In this document: in pieces, positions 59,783-64,000 of the stretch
How positions within the stretch are numbered: the first letter of the stretch is position 1
Layout of the letters: each line of letters opens with the position of its first letter
Position numbers and translations under genes: made by a program
The notes under the pieces: generated by a model
Told to the model about the DNA's origin: nothing
The model's input: only the letters and a program-made list of their open reading frames with translations
Databases searched by the model: none
Assembly (NCBI GenBank): GCA_031761405.1
Contig: JASEVX010000013.1
Coordinates: forward strand, 36,132,694 to 36,196,693
Length of the DNA: 64,000 bases
Reading direction: 5' to 3'
DNA from: Serripes groenlandicus
Lineage: Eukaryota > Mollusca > Bivalvia > Cardiida > Cardiidae

Positions 59783-61385
59783 AAGAGGGCCATGATGGCC
59801 CAGGAGCGTTCATCTGAATTATGCAATGTGATTGATCATGCCTACCACAATAACCTTTTTTTTTAACCAATCAACATGCCTTGAAGAAATCTTGTAGAGG
59901 GTTAATCAAGAAACATTTCTACAAAATTATTTGGGAATTGGCCATATACTTTCATAGAAAAAAAGGTTTTCAATTAACCATATAATGCCAAACATGTCCA
60001 TCCCTGGCGACCACAAACATGGCTTGAAGGAATCAGTTAAAAGGTCTCCCAAGGAACATTTCTACAAAATTATTTGGAAAGCGGCCAGATTCTTTCGGAG
60101 AGGAAGATTTTTAAAGATTTCACTTTAGCTATATAAGGCAAAACAGCCCCGCCTTCTGGCGACCAGGTTTTTCGACCAATCAACATTGCTTGAAGGAATC
60201 TGATGCAAGGTCAGCCAAGGAACATTTCTACAAAATTATTTGAAAATTCACCACACACTTTTGGAAAGGATAATCTTTAAAGTTATTCATCATAAACATT
60301 TGAATAGGCTCATCCAAATCTCCACTGTTCCCACTTGCAACAGCAACCCTCTTTGGTCTGATGAAGCTTAATACAAGGTCAAGGGCAAGTCATCAGAACA
60401 GGAGGGCCAAGATGGTCATACATCAATAACCTGAGTGATAGTAAATTAGTAGCAAATAATGAACTGCATATATCTGGGAAAATTTAATCAGGAGTGCAAA
60501 TGAAACTGCAAGGATCGGACACTGTTAAAATAATAACGTACCAGTAAAGGCAATTTGTTTCTTGAAATCTAACAAGAACTTTAATAAGAATGGAATTATA
60601 AAGTCTGGTCATTTTGCGCCGTTCCTGATGCCGCCTTGCTGCCCTGTTTTTAAATTAAATCAATATGGCTTGAACAGGTTTTTTTTTAGATGGTCACTTA
60701 AGGAACATTTCTACCAAATTATCTTGTAATTGGACAAGCGGATTATGGAGAAAAGGGATTTTAAAGTGTGGGTATTTTTCTCACTTTCTGATGCCGCAGC
60801 AACCAAAGTTCTACAAAAAATGTAAGTCTTTGAACAATTTTGAAAAAACAAAGGAACATTCCTGTGAAGTTAAGCTGACATTTGTCCATTGGAATGGTAG
60901 GAGTTGTCATTTGTAGCTAAAAGTTCAATTTACCCCTTTTGTGATGACGCCTGATTGCTATGATTTTGTAACCAATCAATATGCCTTTAACAAATTAAGT
61001 AGAGGATCAATAAATGAACATTTCTACTAATTTATCTTTAAATCAGACAAGCACTTTCATATTGATGGATTATTAAAAAAAAATCCCTTTTCTGATGCGG
61101 TCTGGTTGCCATGTGTTTCAGCCAATCAAATGGCTTTAACAATTTTTGTAGAGGGTCACCCAAAGAACATTTCTGATGCCGCAGCAATCAAAGCTCTCCA
61201 TGGAATTTAAATTTGTGAACAGTTTTGAAAGAGGACCTCCAAAGGAACATTCCGGTGGAGTTTGGTTGCAATTGGTTCTGTGGTTTAGGAGGAGATGATG
61301 TTTAAAGCTAAAATTTAACGACTGACGACAGATAGAGAGTGATCAAAATAAATCACCTTGAGCCTTTGGCTCAGGTGATCTAAAA
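59783..61385 (-). repeat. Two GGCCC-hairpin repeats in tandem
   Basis: The first starts ACAAGAGGGCCATGATGGCC (59783) and extends to about 60300. The second starts ACAGGAGGGCCAAGATGGTC (60398) and ends near CACCTTGAGCCTTTGGCTCA (61375). Both carry AAGGAACATTTCTACAAAAT units, the complement of the family unit at 6065-7173. Confidence 0.65.
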
Positions 61386-61694
61386 AATGAGCTTAAACCT
61401 TTCCCATCTGCAGCAGGGTATGGTTGAAAACATTGTGGCCATGTTGAGCAATTTCCGCTTTTGGAATCATGTTTGCTAATCTGTTTCTTTCTTTCATAAT
61501 TAGAATGTTTTTTATAGTTTTGTCTTCTTTCAAAACAAGTTATAGACTTTTATGTAGAACGTTGATTGCTGCGGCATCAAAAGGTTTTGAACGGTATATA
61601 ATCCCATGGTACTTATACCTGTTATAATGACAGTTCTTGATATTTATCACGCTGCTCCTCTGCGCAGAATAATAAGGGTTTTACATGTCCCTAT

Positions 61695-61832
61695 TCAACC
61701 CTACCCCACATGAAGATGCATTTTGACGCATCTGCAGCAGATGCCTACTGAAAATACGGTCAAACCTGTGATTAATACCAGATGTTTTCAAAGTCATAGG
61801 CTGCAGAATCATTGTATGTGGGAAAGGGTTAA
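61695..61832. mobile_element. TTAA MITE, short copy
   Basis: TCAACCCTACCCCACATGAA at the left and ATGTGGGAAAGGGTTAA at the right enclose GACGCATCTGCAGCAGATGC. Internally deleted. A decayed relative lies at about 61392-61590. Confidence 0.6.
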
Positions 61833-61934
61833 GTGTGGTTTAATCGTATTCTTCATACTACTGGTATATGTATATTCTTGCTATACAACTTTCAGGCAGA
61901 AGGACTGTGATATATAGATGAACACAAAATTAAT

Positions 61935-62162
61935 TTAACACTTTCGCACATACAGACGATCTGCAGCAGACGACTTTGAAAACATCTGGTTACAATATGG
62001 TATACATCTATAAATGAATGTTTGATCATTGAATAGTGTTAAAAATATTGTGGCAAAGGGAGAAATTGCTCATCATGAGCAATTTGTCCTTTTGCCACAA
62101 TTTATTCAAAAGTCATCTGTTGCGGAGGCGTCAGAAAGCGTCTGTATCTGGGAAAGAGTTAA
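61935..62162. mobile_element. TTAA MITE, full-length copy
   Basis: It begins TTAACACTTTCGCACATAC and ends TATCTGGGAAAGAGTTAA. The central hairpin AGAAATTGCTCATCATGAGC continues AATTTGTCC, flanked by GTGGCAAAGG and CTTTTGCCAC. Confidence 0.75.
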
Positions 62163-62537
62163 AAGTGTCCCCAACCCCCAAACTAAAGTGAAAACAAACA
62201 TAAAACTTACCGATACCAAAGCTGGCTTAAGCTCCCAAAATTAAACCATTGGAACGGAAAAGTGACAGACATATGTACCATACGTCATGTTTTCTGGCTC
62301 TAAAGGACAATCCAACACATTGCTTACTAATAATCGTTTGTGACTTACAATGGCTGGTTTTGGCAAACCTGTATGAATAAAGAGATGTGTACCATTAATT
62401 AAGCTGTTTCTCACATACAACAAATGTGTTACAGATGACTTTGAAAATAACTTCTCAAAAATATGCAAAATCCATAAAAAAACAAGTATAACCCTATTCC
62501 ACATACAACAGCAGACAACTTTGAAAACATCTTAGTA

Positions 62538-63007
62538 CAAGAGGCCCAAGAGGGAAAGTATCGCTCCTCTGCTATTAGGCAAACATTAAATGTCTAAACA
62601 GCCCCGCCCCCTGGTGGCCATGTTTTTCGACCAATCAACATGGCCTGAAGGAATCTGATAGAGGGCCACCCTATGATCATTTCTACAAACTTATTTGAGA
62701 ATTGGCCAAACACTTTCGGAGGAGAAGATTGTTTAAGTTTTCACTATACCCATATAAAGCAAAATAGCCTTGCCCCCTGGCGGCCATGTTTTTCGACCAC
62801 TCAACGTGTCTTGAAAGAATCTGATAGAAGAATTTTGCATGGATCCAAAGAAATTGAAGGAAATAAGGAGAAGACATTAAGAGGATGCTTCCTATAAAGT
62901 GTCATGGCCAATTGGTTAGGGAGGTGAATTTGTTTGAAGCAAACAGTTTACGGACGCACGCACGCACGGCGGACAATTCACCATGGATTCAGCCAGTGGA
63001 GCTAAAA
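62538..63007 (-). repeat. GGCCC-hairpin repeat, minus orientation
   Basis: It starts ACAAGAGGCCCAAGAGGG and ends CAGCCAGTGGAGCTAAAAA, the complement of the TTTTTAGCTC end. It includes two CATGTTTTTCGACCA units and GGACGCACGCACGCACGG before the right end. Confidence 0.7.
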
Positions 63008-63129
63008 ATCATTGACATTCTTTATAAATGAAAGAATATTTATTGAGTAGAGTTGTGTGCTGCAGATGTTTTAGAAAACTTTACATGTGGGAAAGGTTTA
63101 ATTTATTATCATAGTGAGATGAAGATATA

Positions 63130-63285
63130 ATGACTAAAGGAGAAATTGCTCATCATGAACAACGTCTCCTTTTGCCACAACACTATTCTCTAGTAAAACA
63201 TTCATTAATTGAGATTTTTCATATTTTTGTTTTGATGTTGTAAAAGTCATCCGCTGCAGAAAGTTTGTATGTGGAAAAGGGTCAA
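63130..63285. mobile_element. TTAA MITE remnants
   Basis: AAAGGAGAAATTGCTCATCA, GTCTCCTTTTGCCACAAC, TCATCCGCTGCAGAAAG and GTGGAAAAGGGTCAA mark a right-hand half. Another fragment ending GGGAAAGGTTTAA lies at 63040-63102 and a left half (TTAACACTTTCCCACATAC) starts at 63408. Confidence 0.55.
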
Positions 63286-63587
63286 CAGTGTAATGAATCT
63301 GAGTGGAATCAAACTACACTCATCATGAAACACTAGCCAATGGAATTAAGTCAAAATTTAGACTGGCCTTTGTACTCTTTTTTCACGTGATATCTTAGAT
63401 TAAAGCATTAACACTTTCCCACATACAACACATATAATGTAGACAACTTTGATGGAAAATAAAAATATCTATAAACGAAAGTTAAAATAACTGAATAATG
63501 TTAAAAACATTGTGGCAAAATGAAACAATTGGGCCATGATGGTATGCAATGTGATTTGTCATGCCAACTACAATACGTTAATTTAAT

Positions 63588-64000
63588 TTTTGACCAATCT
63601 ACATGGATTCCCTTTAGCCATATAAGGCAAAACAGCCCTGCCCCATTAAGGCCATGTTTGTCTACCAACCAACATGAATTGAAGGAATCTGATAGAGAGT
63701 TACCCAAGGAACATTATGACAAAATTATTTGGAAATCGGCCACAAACTTTCTGAGGAGAAGATCTTAGTAGTTATTTCCTTAGCCATATAAGCCATAACA
63801 GTCCCACCCCTGGCAGCCATGTTTTCGACCAATCAACATGGCTTGAAGGAATTTGATAGATGGCCACCCAATGTTGGAGTAGTTTCTTTTTCAGTTGCCA
63901 TTAAAATTAGAATTCTGCATAGATACAAACAAATGGAAAATCTTTGGTGACCACATTTCGAGGATGCATGCTGTTTCATCCCAAATGATGTACTGATACA
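63588..64000 (-). repeat. GGCCC-hairpin family repeat, cut by the window edge
   Basis: CCATATAAGGCAAAACAGCC, CCATGTTTTCGACCAATCAA, GGAATCTGATAGAGAG and AACATTATGACAAAATTATT repeat twice. It continues past the window. Confidence 0.65.

Overview
This window is eukaryotic nuclear DNA, most likely from a bivalve mollusc. Supporting signs: intron-split genes with GT-AG junctions, AT-rich spacers, AATAAA signals, a tRNA-headed SINE whose copies share one body, and dense dispersed repeats of types I associate with bivalve genomes (about 155-bp 'cttgtccggacc' monomers; elements running from TTTTTAGCTC to a GGCCCTCTTGTTT hairpin). The species assignment is inference. There is no prokaryotic gene organisation.

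Two host genes are supported. At the left edge (330-4758, + strand) are the last three coding exons of TCP1/CCT1, the chaperonin CCT alpha subunit; the gene starts upstream of the window and its introns are packed with MITEs and tandem repeats. At 51987-53423 (+) is a complete GT11-type (alpha-1,2-fucosyltransferase-like) type II membrane protein with twelve 13-residue Thr-rich stalk repeats. A TRIM/B-box-like gene (8884-10580, -) is a clear pseudogene with frameshifts, stops and two inserted repeats.

Most of the rest is transposon-derived. (1) 11537-17001 is a near-complete ~5.5-kb DNA transposon with TIRs and a TTA target duplication. It carries a decayed Cys-rich/XPG-like transposase that fits the Academ superfamily; a second, more fragmentary relative lies at about 46729-48030. 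(2) 36234-39235 is a 3.0-kb transposon with near-perfect 35-bp TIRs, a putative two-exon gene for an unclassified domain, and a nested 732-bp TIR element. (3) 32150-35905 is a decayed APE-type LINE split by a 142-bp hAT-like foldback MITE. Two further LINE fragments lie at 31140-31965 and 26446-27560. (4) 42022-45155 holds three almost identical ~459-bp TIR-bounded repeats. (5) A TTAA-flanked, CCCTTTCCC-ended palindromic MITE family (piggyBac-like by its ends) occurs about 18 times.

Tandem DNA is prominent: a ~67-bp, 31-copy array (17248-19316) whose orientation flips at its right edge, abutting a ~59-bp, ~18-copy array (19590-20670); and minisatellites at 10935-11450, 29125-29530 and 30520-31140. 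The rest of 54000-64000 is a mosaic of short interspersed repeats with no recognisable gene.
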